Shown: positions 35,201 to 42,860, counted from the stretch's first letter. The stretch is 64,000 nucleotides of DNA from Echinometra lucunter (GCA_029962745.1 CM057152.1:28053361-28117360), one strand, 5' to 3'. The notes: generated by a model from the letters alone, not told the origin. Program-made: numbers and translations.

Positions 35201-36158
35201 TTCTTCAAGAAATATAAACCACAGACGGTGAAACGATCGACTTGAAATTTTTTTTTTTAATTTTACTTTGCAAATGTTCGTGATAAACACTTTACTTGGT
35301 GAGGTCGTGATGACGGCACGTGCTCTTTTTATACGGTGTTTTTGAAATTTCCTTTGGCCTTTTTGGATGATCAAACAAACAACATAGACGTCTCCAGACT
35401 CCAAGATAGTCAAATTTGGGTTTAAAGCCCATGAGGACTTTGTTGACGCAAGTGGCAAGTCTAAACACCAGTGTTGTCCTTGAGGTCTGCCTCGTTCTCA
35501 AGGCCGGCTTAAGCCCAAGGCAAGACCTTGAGTTCTGACCTCGCCTTGGCTCAGACAAAAATCCTTGGTCTCAATCATATCACCTCATGCAGGTCTATAA
35601 ACTAACTACATTGTAGATCTAACGTTAGGCCCACACAGGGCTACATTGGCATGCTGAGCTGTGCAAATTTATGTGACAACTGACATGCTGCTCTCTTTAG
35701 ACAAAGATTGAAATTACTAAAATAATCAACAAATTCATATAAAATATTTTTTTTTTTACACCAAGGATAAAGATACATGAGATAGACCCTATTCCATTTC
35801 CATTCCAATTCCTCCAACTGGATGTAAATTATCTTGATCAAGTGAGTTTTGAAAAATAATTTTTCTGATAAGTGGTGACACAGCTCTTGCTCCTCTGTCC
35901 CAAAAAAGTCATTGGTGGAACACTATTTTCATGATTGTCAGCAATCTGCATGCTACAGCACGTCTGTTGTGCGATGTTACTAGTATAACCCAGCACTAGT
36001 GCGTTAGGCCTATAACTTTTTAGATCTAACGTTAGTAATATCACTACTGACTAAATGTGAAATCTGTCTACCGTACGGTGCATACCTGATAACCATTCAG
36101 TACTGATAGCAATGACATATCTGGGAATCTGTAAGCTAAATTTATAGTAGGAATCCAT
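9724..36158 (-). CDS. MTBP: MTBP homologue (Treslin-MTBP origin-firing factor), 17 exons
   Basis: Coding exons in order: 36086-36158, 30292-30658, 29925-29959, 29403-29713, 28855-29030, 27681-27775, 26450-26668, 25345-25412, 22356-22475, 20988-21287, 17979-18116, 16731-16944, 15619-15784, 14063-14268, 12474-12753, 11594-11707, 9724-9831; about 996 residues versus about 904 in human. Recognition rests on remembered similarity to vertebrate MTBP along the whole length: LEFIHLANLHEIPS, DSLPTLSGRQLCEEEEELAK, QWVERQALQN, YHGI..YC, and the tail DLKSSKGLYEEMRK. In animals MTBP binds Treslin/TICRR and acts like yeast Sld7 in CDK-dependent loading of CDC45/GINS; it was first found as an MDM2 partner. 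Phases agree at every junction except exon 4 to 5 (one base off). Exon 2 has two compensating frame breaks. Intron 1 (about 5.4 kb) and others are filled with mobile elements. Confidence 0.93.
10885..11107. mobile_element. hAT-like MITE with perfect 8-bp target duplication
   Basis: A 223-bp element begins CAGGGGCGGCGCTTGG and ends CCATGGCGCTGCTCCTG. It is flanked on both sides by the identical 8-mer GTATAGCC (10877-10884 and 11108-11115). Inverted CAGNGGCG-type ends with an 8-bp duplication are the hallmark of hAT-superfamily insertion. No coding capacity. It sits in the intron between MTBP exons 16 and 17. Confidence 0.9.
12100..12420. repeat. Intronic repeat with TGACCT motifs and a GACGGAC-type end
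   Basis: Contains two related sub-blocks (GTACCATCC..TTAGGTTACAAA and GTACCATCCACGTTTGGTTAC) and the string CTGACCTTTGACCT. It finishes with ACGGACGAAGGACAGACAGA, and style and motifs resemble the arrays at 13480-14005 and 54406-57765. Probably a member of the same broad class of intronic repeats. Its left edge is uncertain. Confidence 0.6.
13480..14005. repeat. About 151-bp tandem repeat, three and a half copies
   Basis: The phrase CAAGTTTGAAGTTGA recurs at about 13590, 13742 and 13893, with TGACCTTTGACCTTTGAC in the better-preserved units. The block ends with GGGACAGACCAGAAAACATA and GGCGGAGGCATAAAAAT. It lies in the MTBP intron between exons 14 and 15. Confidence 0.85.
14549..14708. mobile_element. 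MITE family A, copy 3
   Basis: Nearly identical in length and sequence to 604-763, with GGGGAGCGTTTCATG at one end and ATGAAATGCTCCC at the other (one mismatch in the end repeat). Inserted in the MTBP intron between exons 13 and 14. Confidence 0.85.
14972..15290. mobile_element. TIR element with GTTTCATAAAGCTG ends
   Basis: The left end GGGTGTTTCATAAAGCTGT and following CATAAAGTTACGAATGACTT are mirrored on the right by AAGTCATGTGCAACTTTATG and ACAGCTTTATGAGCCCCC. No coding capacity; a MITE of about 310 bp next to MITE family A copy 3. The right edge is blurred by a C run. Confidence 0.75.
15395..15545 (-). pseudogene. Partial duplicate of MTBP exon 13
   Basis: Just downstream of exon 13 the same sequence recurs as fragments. 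15480-15545 resembles the exon end, including an RTKRKH reading followed by a stop; 15401-15450 resembles the RQEMSCTF part. Base identity is high but the fragments are separated, out of order and out of frame. They look like tandem duplication debris of the exon rather than additional exons. Confidence 0.65.
15619..18116 (-). CDS. MTBP: MTBP exons 11-13
   Basis: Exon 11 (17979-18116) holds QSPSQWVERQALQNRES, close to human PLEWPERHVLQNLE. Exon 12 (16731-16944) begins ITLSAKEFRSHF and ends YHGI with a split codon. Exon 13 (15619-15784) supplies the conserved YC and then LQQRCVRQEMSCTFTS, aligning with human LQSRLIRYETQTTCTRES, before a basic RTKRKHSDSP segment. The join through YHGI-x-YC across a splice site is strong support for the model. 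Exon 13 ends at a weak donor (AAG|GTTTGT). Confidence 0.9.
16290..16480. repeat. Dispersed repeat ending TTATAAAGAGGTTCCACTGT
   Basis: An AT-rich block with repeated CTTGTTATA / TTGTTATAACA motifs and the end AAAGAGGTTCCACTGTATTT, a style I associate with common invertebrate interspersed repeats. It abuts the next MITE. Assigned by appearance only. Confidence 0.4.
16501..16688. mobile_element. 188-bp MITE with CAGACCTCCCAACC ends
   Basis: Left end CAGACCTCCCAACCTTTCTG is mirrored by AAATGGTTGGGAGGTCTG on the right. CTATA occurs beside both ends and may be the target duplication. It lies just downstream of exon 12 of MTBP. The ends resemble those of the element at 31672-32333 (CAGACCTGCCAA), so the two may be related. 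Confidence 0.85.
17349..17935. repeat. About 178-bp tandem repeat, four copies
   Basis: Units share CATGAGCATTGCTCGAAAAA and GAGGAAGTAGTT, followed by a ..TTTATTGCCATA..CCATTACCATGG segment. The last copy runs into CCGACCGCCCACCCACCTGA and GTGGCTATAGCTCC. It ends about 40 bases from the 3' end of MTBP exon 11. Long open frames on both strands here are a by-product of the repeat. Confidence 0.85.
18236..20574. mobile_element. 2.3-kb non-autonomous TIR transposon in an MTBP intron
   Basis: Left end TAGTAGGGTGGGTTA, then CGTGACAGAGCGGACAAAAG and TAGCCTAGGAGCCCTC; the right end carries the complements in reverse order, finishing TAACCCACCCTACTA. The inverted ends can be followed for roughly 120 bp with differences. 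GTA flanks both sides (18233-18235, 20575-20577), a possible 3-bp target duplication. The interior has only short open frames with no recognised transposase motif. Confidence 0.85.
20988..22475 (-). CDS. MTBP: MTBP exons 9 and 10, central region
   Basis: Exon 9 (22356-22475) carries DSLPTLSGRQLCEEEEELAK followed by MQVKALAMVI, aligning with the human stretch LLSLPHFSGEQIVQREKQLA. Exon 10 (20988-21287) begins EKIRSEELEINVTPQLLIFL, aligning with SVAELKSLLVLTRKHFLDYF of human MTBP, then runs into an acidic low-complexity part with several Ser/Thr-Pro sites. Splice phases are 1 on both sides of both exons. In the human protein the central region contacts Treslin; that role here is by homology only. 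Confidence 0.9.
21411..21575. mobile_element. 165-bp foldback MITE
   Basis: Ends CAAATAATCACC and GGTGATTATTTG are perfect complements, and inside them GGACAAACTATCACTTCC is matched by GGAAGTGATAGTTTGTC. Located just upstream of MTBP exon 10 on the minus strand. Confidence 0.8.
22640..24900. other. MTBP intron 8 stretch without supported gene, includes a gap
   Basis: Apart from the assembly gap at 23834-24333 I see no supported exon. The block 23640-24640 contains open frames on both strands that run through the Ns. They have no recognised domain and their length is an artefact of the gap. GAATTT repeats occur at about 24656-24674. Confidence 0.5.
23834..24333. other. Assembly gap of exactly 500 N
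   Basis: Exactly 500 undetermined bases. The 16-mer GGGTTGGGGATGGGGA stands immediately before and immediately after the gap. The neighbouring contigs may therefore overlap, or the gap may hide a G-rich tandem repeat. Any open frame across it is meaningless. Confidence 0.95.
25940..26085. repeat. Degenerate microsatellite of CTACTCATATG type
   Basis: Repeated 11-12 bp words such as CTACTCATATG, CTACTCGTATG and CTATTCATATG. It lies in the MTBP intron between exons 7 and 8. Confidence 0.85.
28520..28846. mobile_element. hAT-like element fragment abutting MTBP exon 5 donor
   Basis: G- and C-rich sequence (G runs near 28538, 28795) ends CCTTAGCTACGCCAGTG at 28846, a CAGNGGCG-type hAT terminus in reverse orientation. 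Only 8 bases (ATCATTAC, 28847-28854) separate it from the last base of MTBP exon 5, and those bases include the GT donor. I could not find the matching left end, so the left boundary is a guess. Confidence 0.5.
29403..29959 (-). CDS. MTBP: MTBP exons 3 and 4, including a 35-nt microexon
   Basis: Exon 3 (29925-29959) is only 35 nt and encodes WMKIADELPIG. Joined to exon 4 (29403-29713) it gives ADELPIGGYLLDVLWLMLP, matching the human segment with SDKLPAPGRAMVDIILLLSD. Phases on both sides fit exactly. Exon 4 continues with LEDFIESNVVELRG and ends near AWQGQVNTSQ, matching the human WRGKIQ region. The best donors at its end (29401-29402 or 29394-29395) are both phase 0, while exon 5 needs phase 1. 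A one-base error or an unseen tiny exon lies at this junction. Confidence 0.85.
29714..29924. repeat. Simple repeats in MTBP intron 3
   Basis: A short intron containing a GAT/ATG microsatellite (about 29743-29772) and an AGGAGG-rich purine tract (29848-29890). Nothing else is apparent. Confidence 0.8.
30292..30658 (-). CDS. MTBP: MTBP exon 2, frame broken twice
   Basis: This exon follows the MDSYYKFS start exon (36086-36158, ending in phase 1) and starts after CATAG. It reads VEDVSVFSDWPNPYVSMRG and onward, then switches frame at an A5 run (plus-strand T5, 30522-30526) into SMDNVWINVVVPEYRDLSEG. It switches back near 30366-30376 into EWSLAEMRQKFEKARSDVES. Only the middle frame is free of stops there, and its tryptophan falls at residue 78, against 79 in human MTBP. 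The two breaks cancel, so the exon length still fits both splice phases. Either two base errors in the assembly or a real double indel would explain it. Confidence 0.75.
31672..32333. mobile_element. 662-bp TIR element in MTBP intron 1
   Basis: CAGACCTGCCAACCTGCAG at the left is mirrored by ACTTGGCAGGTCTG at the right. The next bases also mirror loosely (ATACTCAC../..CTCCCATATTTTCACTTG). Two loosely similar blocks inside suggest an internal duplication: CAATATTCGTCGTCAAATTG at 32067 and CAATAATTCCCGTCTTCAAA at 32185. No coding capacity. Confidence 0.75.
33590..35260. repeat. Degenerate 85-110 bp satellite array in MTBP intron 1
   Basis: About eleven units each contain TCAAGAAATATAAACC-like text, then ACGAAACAGAGGTGAAACGA-like text, then AATTAATTCTTTACCTTTG-like text. 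The array is interrupted by the foldback element at 33924-34491, which sits cleanly inside it. Units 34500-34720 and 34800-35040 look like a higher-order repeat, because pairs of neighbouring units resemble each other across the array. Confidence 0.85.
33924..34491. mobile_element. Foldback element, copy 1, flanked by TTAA
   Basis: Two arms of roughly 260 bp are inverted copies of each other: AAGTCCACCCTAGAAGTT at the left and AACTTCTAGGGTGGACTT at the right, then ACATTTTCTAGTAAACTACT and its complement, and so on to the centre near 34205. TTAA occurs at both borders (33924-33927, 34488-34491), as in elements that insert at TTAA. A second copy is at 49626-50190. Confidence 0.9.
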
Positions 36159-36300
36159 CGCGTAACATCGAGACCGGTCTGATTGTCGATTCGAAAGTCT
36201 TTCCGCGCTCGCGCTCCTTGAAACGTAAACTGCGATAAGCTAGTTACAGTGTGTAAGGTATCGGTTAGCTAGCGAATTTTGCACAGGGGAGACATTCCAC
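36159..36300 (-). promoter_or_regulatory. Probable MTBP promoter / 5' UTR region
   Basis: The sequence directly upstream (minus strand) of the MTBP start codon at 36158 is locally CpG-rich (CCGCGCTCGCGCTCCTTG at 36205-36222) compared with the AT-rich surroundings. No TATA box was seen. Position and composition suggest a CpG-type promoter; no direct evidence. Confidence 0.4.
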
Positions 36301-36361
36301 ACTACGGTTTATTTAGTCAAAGATATATTGTGCAAGTTCCACTCATAGTTAAGTAATGTTT

Positions 36362-36416
36362 TGTAGTCTTTTGGTAAAGCTTGTGGCTCATAATCTCAGG
36401 ACCCCCGGTTCAAGCC
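36362..36416 (+). pseudogene. tRNA-like sequence followed by a T tract
   Basis: TGGTAAAGC, then GTGGCTCATAATCTCAGGAC, then CCCCCGGTTCAAGCC look like a tRNA body: D-loop-like part, an anticodon arm with loop CTCATAA (CAT anticodon) and a T-arm with a pol III B-box. The D-arm and acceptor stem do not fold well, and a run of about 30 T begins at 36429. Most likely a tRNA-derived SINE head or tRNA pseudogene. Confidence 0.45.
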
Positions 36417-36456
36417 TTCTGTTTTACATTTTTTTTTTTTTTTTTTTTTTTTTTTA

Positions 36457-36782
36457 GGTTTAGGGTTAGGGTTAGGGTGATGGTTAAGGCTATGTTTTGG
36501 GTAATGAAAAATTCATTCAATGGAAAATAAGGTGAAACTTTGAAAAAAAAATGGCAATATCGTGAAGACAGAAGAGTTAACCGTACGTAACTAACGTTTA
36601 GGGTAGACTAACTGTTACTTTATTTAGTCTAGGTTTTAGAGTTAGAATTAGGGTTTAGGATTAGGATTAGGGTGAGGGTAGGGTTTAGGGTTAGGGTTAG
36701 GGTTAGAGTTAGAGTTAGGGTTAGGGTTAGGGTTGGGTTAGGGTTGGGTTAGGGTTGGGTTAGGGTTTAAGTTAGGGTTAGG
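36457..36782. repeat. Interstitial telomere-type repeats (TTAGGG)
   Basis: TTAGGG units occur at 36457-36478 and densely from about 36640 to 36782, with variants TTAGGGTT, TTGGGTTAGGG and GTTTAGGGTTAGGG, separated by a non-repeat segment. TTAGGG is the usual animal telomere unit. The run lies about 300-600 bases upstream of MTBP exon 1, so it is an interstitial array rather than a chromosome end. Confidence 0.9.
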
Positions 36783-37199
36783 TACATGTATGCGGCGAGT
36801 ACTGCCAGTATGCCAAAAAAAATACTAAGTAGAAGTCCGATATATCGATACTCGGTTGGCGAGTATCGATATATCGGTTGTGGAATGTCTCCCCTGAGTC
36901 GCACTCTTAGCTAGCGGACAATTAGGAAGGGTGTAGTGTCTCCAAAAGGACAAACAAATAAGGGGGAAAAAAAAGAAAATTACTATTTTCGGTAGACAAA
37001 CCCGGGACAAACCGAAGAAAGGAGTTAGAAAATAAAGTGTTAGGCTTTTGAAATCAATACACTGATGTTTTCAGAGAAATCTAAAACATTTTTTTTTTTA
37101 CTCTCATAGATGTCATATGGCTAAAAGTTTAGAGCAGAACTTACGAAAACAAACCAAAATAAGGCCTAAAACAAGCATATTTAGCGGTTCGAAGTGTAA

Positions 37200-37862
37200 A
37201 ATGGATGCTAGGGTTCAGAGTTTGAAATCTCTTAAAAGAATGGTAAAGTATGACATTTCAACTAAAAAAATGGCTTACATGATGTAAAAGCTAAAGAATT
37301 GTCCTTTATTCTTATAAAGGTGACATACGAACAGTTTTTGTCTGGACCTTAACTGTTGCAGGTTGATTTCAGGGGTCAAACCGGGAAATTATACACCGAT
37401 CATTGCCGATTCCGCACAATGTTCAATAACGCTAATTTGACAAATATCGTTTCGATTTTGAAGGGCTTTGAAAAGTATCGTATGGAATTTTAACTAAATA
37501 ATGACTTACATAAGGTAAAAGCTGAAGAATTGTTCTTTACTCTCATATAGGTGGCATGCCGAAAGTTTTTGTCTGGACCTTACTGTTTCAAATTGATTTC
37601 AGAGCTCAAACGGGCCGAGCAAACGGGCAATATGCACCGATTCCGCACAATAATGTCAACTTACCCTAATTTAACAAATATCGTTTCCATCTTGAAGGGC
37701 TTTGAAAAGTATCGTATGACATTTTAACTAAATAATGACTTACACGAGGTAAAAGCTGACGAATTGTTCTTTACTCTCATACAGGTGGCATGCCGAAAGT
37801 TTTTGTCTGGACCTTATTGTTTGAAATTGATTTCAGGGGTCAAACCGGCAATATACACCAAT
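37200..37862. repeat. About 245-bp tandem repeat, nearly three copies
   Basis: TTTTTGTCTGGACCTTA occurs at about 37336, 37567 and 37800, and AAGGGCTTTGAAAAGTATCG at about 37460 and 37695. AACTAAATAATGACTTACA repeats with the same spacing. No coding signal. Followed by C- and G-rich low-complexity sequence to 38020. Confidence 0.85.
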
Positions 37863-38379
37863 CTGAGGGGAATAACAGGGGCCATGTCTTTTTATTGTGA
37901 AGACTATTGGGGATGATAATACAGGCAATCCCCCCCACAAAATATTGGGGGATATATCCGCAACCCCCCCCCCCCCCGGCAATGGCACCCATGGCAGTAG
38001 GCACCTGGCGGGGGGTAGCCATGATAGATATGACATTTTTACAATAAGTATTTTAACCAGTGCCGGTCATAGTATCTTTATGACAGAAAATTGGTTTATA
38101 TACGCATACATGTCCCTCTAGTTATATGACTATATTCTTGCGAAAGGAAACTGGTTTACATCTTGCCTTTCTATCTAATGTTATACTATTCTTCTAGTCA
38201 TAAAATATTAGTAATACAACGGCACGGAGTCGAACAGCAAGAAGACCCTATAATTTATAGAAGAATTGTAGGAGATACTGGCTTTGATGCCGATAAAATG
38301 TATGTTACTATTGGAATGGAGTAACAATACACTAGACCCTGTACAGTTCTCTGTATTAAAAAATATAAAGAAAGAAAAA

Positions 38380-39110
38380 AATCGCTCTCTCGCTAGTCTC
38401 GCTCATAAAATCTAGAAACATGACATTTTCGAGCAGCAAGCACTCTTACTCCCTTAGCATCATTTCCGATTATCACAATATTTTTGCAGCTAGGTGTAAG
38501 TATCCTTGAATTGTGCGGGTAGATGAACATCATCAAAATCGTCAATTTTGGTGGCAATTCCATACGTTTAAAAAAAAAGAGAGGTTTTTTTGTCGGTAGC
38601 TCGCTTCGCCAGCTCATACGGAAACAGAATGGTTTGGGAATCGGGATGGCAAGCGATGAGCCAAAGAGCTAGTGTCGTGATCGAATGTACTATTTAGATT
38701 GTGTAATTTTTTCCTCACTCGCTTTTCTCACTCGTATAACATTAATTTTAGACATGCAGGATAGTGTGAGCAGGAAAACGAATGGGGCATGGAAGCGAAT
38801 TGGTTGCATATAAGATTCAAATATAGGCTTGTAGTGTATTTTGATGACGAAATAATACTTTATCAGCAAAAGAGCTTTTCCTCGCCAGCCTCGCTCGCTC
38901 GTAGCAGTCGTAGGACCTATTATACAGAAACAGGGTGGTTTGAACAGTAAACAATTGGACCAGCGAGGGCTAAAATAGCCATATCTGGCAGCAAAGTTGC
39001 CAAATATACAATTCAAATATCTTATAGGCCTAGAGTGTAGTTTGGTGACAAAATAACATTTTCTATAGCAAGTAATTGGAATTTTTCGCTAGCGCACAAA
39101 ATAAGAACCA
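38380..39110. repeat. Degenerate tandem repeat with CTCGC-rich words
   Basis: Several loosely similar units contain TCGCTAGTCTCGCTC / CGCCAGCCTCGCTCGCTCG, and AGGCTTGTAGTGTATTTTGA / AGGCCTAGAGTGTAGTTTGG, spaced about 190-200 bp apart. Probably an old intergenic satellite. No genes seen from 36.8 to 39.3 kb. Confidence 0.6.
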
Positions 39111-39362
39111 GGTTGGTTCATACTCTAAAAAAAAGTGTCAACTACAAAGAAAATGAAACAGATGTCCCTTAACATTCTATTCATGTAATGAGGATCTACC
39201 TCTGCGACATTGTTGAAAACAACTTCCTGTGTGGTTATTTGGAGGGACAGTAGATTAATACATGTAGAAATATGCAAACATACAGAATTCAACCAATTCT
39301 CCAGCTATAAAACACTCCGCATACCATAGACTGAGGCTAGCAGGGGCGGCGGAGGGAGGGGG

Positions 39363-40328
39363 ACCCTGATAGCAGAGACTGGTAAGAATAACATCATATT
39401 TACGTCTTTTTAAAGTCGTGTCATATGTCTTATATACGTATTATATATACGTCTTGTTTAAGACGATACTTTGCACCAGCACACGACGTAAAAGAAGACG
39501 TCATAGTTTTACGTCAATTTTACATCATATTGGTCGGAAAAAAAACATCTTTATGACGTCTTTACGACCCAAAGGAAGCTCACAGACTGGTAAAATCACA
39601 TCATAAAGACGTCAAAGCTTCAAAGCTGGTTTATAAAATATTTTAGAATGTATGCAACATTATGATGTTTCCTCTTTGTTAATGTTCTAGCCTGTAGATC
39701 GTCCTATACTAGCCCTATATCCTAACATCCTACATCCTATACCTAACTACTGATACTTTGTATCGACATTACTATATGTATGGACTGTAGTGTAGTACTT
39801 GAAAAAAAAAACAGTTAGAAATTAGAATTTCTTGATACATTCTGAAATACCCTGCCCATGACATTAACTGAATGGTGTTCAACATGGAAGTACATTGTTC
39901 ATTAAATCAGTAGTGAAATCATTGAATAAAATGTTAAAATTCAAATGTTATCTTCCTTTTTTCACGAAGTTGAGTCATTTCTGGTTATTCATGAATATTC
40001 ATGAATCACGATCAACTATCACAGTCATAATTATCACGACGTAAAACTGACGTAAACACGTCATGGTCTTGAAGAAAGCTGTTATAAAGTGGGAAATAAT
40101 TGACGTAAAAATACGTCTTATTCTGGTCTTTAAAAAAAGACGTTAAAAAGTGGTAAATATTTGACGTAAAATATATGTCATCTTATGTTCAAACAAAATT
40201 TGAGAAAATTTTGGTTATATAAAGACGTCATAAGGTTGTCGTAAAATAGTCGTGTATACGACATATGACGTGTGGACCAGTTTATGACCAGTTCTTGATG
40301 TCTTAAAGACGTCCGTCGCTATCAGGGT
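39363..40328. mobile_element. 966-bp TIR element packed with ACGTC motifs
   Basis: Begins ACCCTGATAGC and ends GCTATCAGGGT, exact inverted complements. The outer thirds on both sides are dense in GACGTC, TACGTC and GACGTA words in both orientations, for example TTAAAGACGTCCGTCGCTAT at the right end. Interior open frames are short. A non-autonomous DNA transposon of unknown family. Confidence 0.85.
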
Positions 40329-41500
40329 ACTTCCTATTCCATTATTCCTTACGTATTAGGACAATAATATTCAGGCCTTTGTTCACGTACACCACGCTTG
40401 ACTTGAGGTGGTGGAGGGGGAGGGGGGGGGGGGGGGGGGGGCTAACGAAGAGGAATGTCCATATTGAAATCGCGCGCTCGTGTGGAATGTATGTGGTCAG
40501 CTACTTAATCATGTTACAAGCCAAAGTTTTTCCTACCACACACCACACACGCACACCACACACGCACACCCACACACCCGCGCACACACACGCACACAGA
40601 AAATAAAATCCTAAACCACTGAACTTGAGAAAGAGAGAGAGAGAGAGAGAGACAAAAAAAATGCGAAATCGAATAAAGAAAGAGTAGGAGGTGCAAAAGG
40701 AAAAGGAGTATAACAGACAAGAGAAATTCACGAAAAATGGAAAGATGAAATCCCACGGAAGATGGGGGAATATGACATGAAATTAAAATATTTATAGGAT
40801 GAAGTAAGATGTTTCTTCATCCTTCTTGAGAAACTGGCAAGGCATGCAGAGTATTTTCTGGGATATCATTCCATAACTTAGGTCCCGAGTATCGGAAATT
40901 GCTTTGGAATAGTAAAGTCTAGAGTTTAGGTAAATGGATGTAATTCACATGTCTGGATTCGTATTTATGAATACTTAAATTAAGTTGAAAAAGGTTACAA
41001 AATTCCTTAGGTAATAAGTTATTCCTGTTATTAGTGGATCTGTACATAAATGAGCTTTGCTGGTTGTTATTAATATCGGTAAGTTTTAGTATGTTAAATC
41101 ATTTAAACAAATGGTCGACATGGCCACGGGGAGCAGTACCTGTAATTATACGAATAATTTTCTTTTGTAGGGTGATGAACTTATGTAGCTTGGAGGTTGG
41201 AGAGTTCCCCAGGCAAGGTTATGGTAGGATAAGAGAGCTGTAGAGCATACGGATGATGTTGTTAGGTAAAATGTGACGGAGTCTAGAAATAATGCGAATG
41301 TTTTTAGAGACTTTGCTTTCTGTTTCGAGAATATGTTCTTTTCCAAGACAAAGAACTATCAATTTGTACACCTAAAAATTTAGTGTGTTCAACCCTAGGT
41401 AATGATACCTTGTCAATATGTTGTCATAATCAGTGTTTTTATTATTATGAAACATCATATGGTTACAATTTTTTCAATTGAAAGACAATTTATTAGCTTT
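40329..41500. other. Intergenic stretch with simple repeats
   Basis: Contains a G run (40423-40441), CA-rich microsatellite (about 40540-40600) and a GA run (40629-40652). The segment 40800-41450 is AT-rich without recognised features. No supported exon. Confidence 0.6.
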
Positions 41501-42860
41501 AAACCACTGGCATACAAGAGTTAGCTGTGCCCGCCAGACGCTCCCAAATTAATCTCTAAAAGCCCATTTCGTAAGGGCACACTGAGAATAAAATTATGAT
41601 AACTTTGAGACAATAAACAGTTTACTAAATTAGTAACCTGTGCAACCTGATGGAAATTGTAAACCATAATTCCGTGCATGAATGGCCCCGCAAAACTTTG
41701 CCAGTGTTGGTGTGTACCCTACAGATGCCCCGGATATAATGTTAAAACTCCTATTTCGTTAGGGCATGAAGATGATAACTTTAAGACAATGAGCTAGATA
41801 GTAAAACACAGTAACCCTATGAAAACTGAAGGAAATTGTAAAGCATGATCCCTGTATCATGTGTATCATGGATGACCTCCGCCAGATATTTTCAGTGGTA
41901 AGTTGTGCCGCCAATTGCCCCCAAATACTGTTAAAAACACCCACTTCGTTAATGCACAATTATGGCAATGAGAGAACGAACATAATGATAATGATATCTG
42001 GATTTTTATAGCGCCTAAAAAAGAGTTCATTTCGGCGATGTGTCTAAGCGCTTTACAAAAAGATCAAAAAGATTACCCCGACCATCAGATTCGGGTTTGC
42101 CTGCACACTATGTATCCACCTTCTCCACTCTCTATAGGGAGCATTCCAGCCAGGCGCCTTTTGCAAACGATGACAACTTTGAGACAGTGAACTAGATTAG
42201 CAAAACAAAACACTTATACATGTATGTAACCCCATGACATCGGATGGAAATTGTAAAGCATGACTCCCTGTATCATGGTTTTCATGGATGACTCCCGCCA
42301 GACATTTTCAGTGGTAAGTAATTGTGCTCGCCAAAACCTTCATTTCGCTAATTCGTGGATATCAGATAATGAGAAGATGATAACTTTTGAGACAATTCGG
42401 GATCAGATTAGCAAATCAAAGTATCCCCATTGATTCCTGCTGATAATATTCCCTGATTTAATTGTGCACTGATCAAATGTACGTTTTGACATCATGAGGG
42501 GCTTCTGGTGGGCCCAACCCACCACTGACAATATCTGGCGGGACGGCTATTCATGATACAGCGAGTCATGCTTTACAATTTCCACCAAGTTTCAACAGGT
42601 TACTTTGTTTTGATAATCTAACCCATGTTGAATTAAAGTTTTTCTCATTGTATGAATGGGCGTTTCGACATTTGGGGCGTCGATCTGGCTGGCACAACTC
42701 GCCATTTATAATGTCTGGCAGTGGTCTTTCATAATTCACGGGTCGTGCTCTACAATTCCACTACATGTTTCACAAAGTTACGCTTTTAGCTATAATCCAC
42801 CTCAAATTTTTGACCTATTTGGGAGCCCCTCTGGACCGCCCCATCACATTGTGCTCGGCA
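41500..42860. repeat. Tandem repeat array arranged head-on
   Basis: Units with GATAACTTTGAGACAAT, GGAAATTGTAAAGCATGA and TTTTCAGTGGTAAGTTGTG recur about every 200 bp from 41500 to 42440. From about 42480 to 42860 the same words appear in reverse complement (TCATGCTTTACAATTTCC, CTGACAATATCTGGCGGG). So two arrays face each other. An unrelated block at 41985-42165 sits within the forward half. Confidence 0.75.
41985..42165. repeat. Dispersed repeat with TATAGCGCC ... AAGCGCTTTACA
   Basis: GATTTTTATAGCGCCTAAAA and GTCTAAGCGCTTTACAAA mark a short dispersed repeat of a type familiar to me from marine invertebrate genomes. A related TATATAGCGC ... TAAGCGCTAAATAAG fragment is at about 61948-61985 inside the LINE remnant. 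Family name unknown. Confidence 0.6.

Noticed and set aside
35292..35558. Minus-strand open frame near 35.4 kb as a possible extra MTBP exon
   Set aside because: The sequence is built of repeated AAGGC / CTTGAGGTC-like words, has no match to MTBP, and exon 1 (36086) joins exon 2 (30658) in phase without it.
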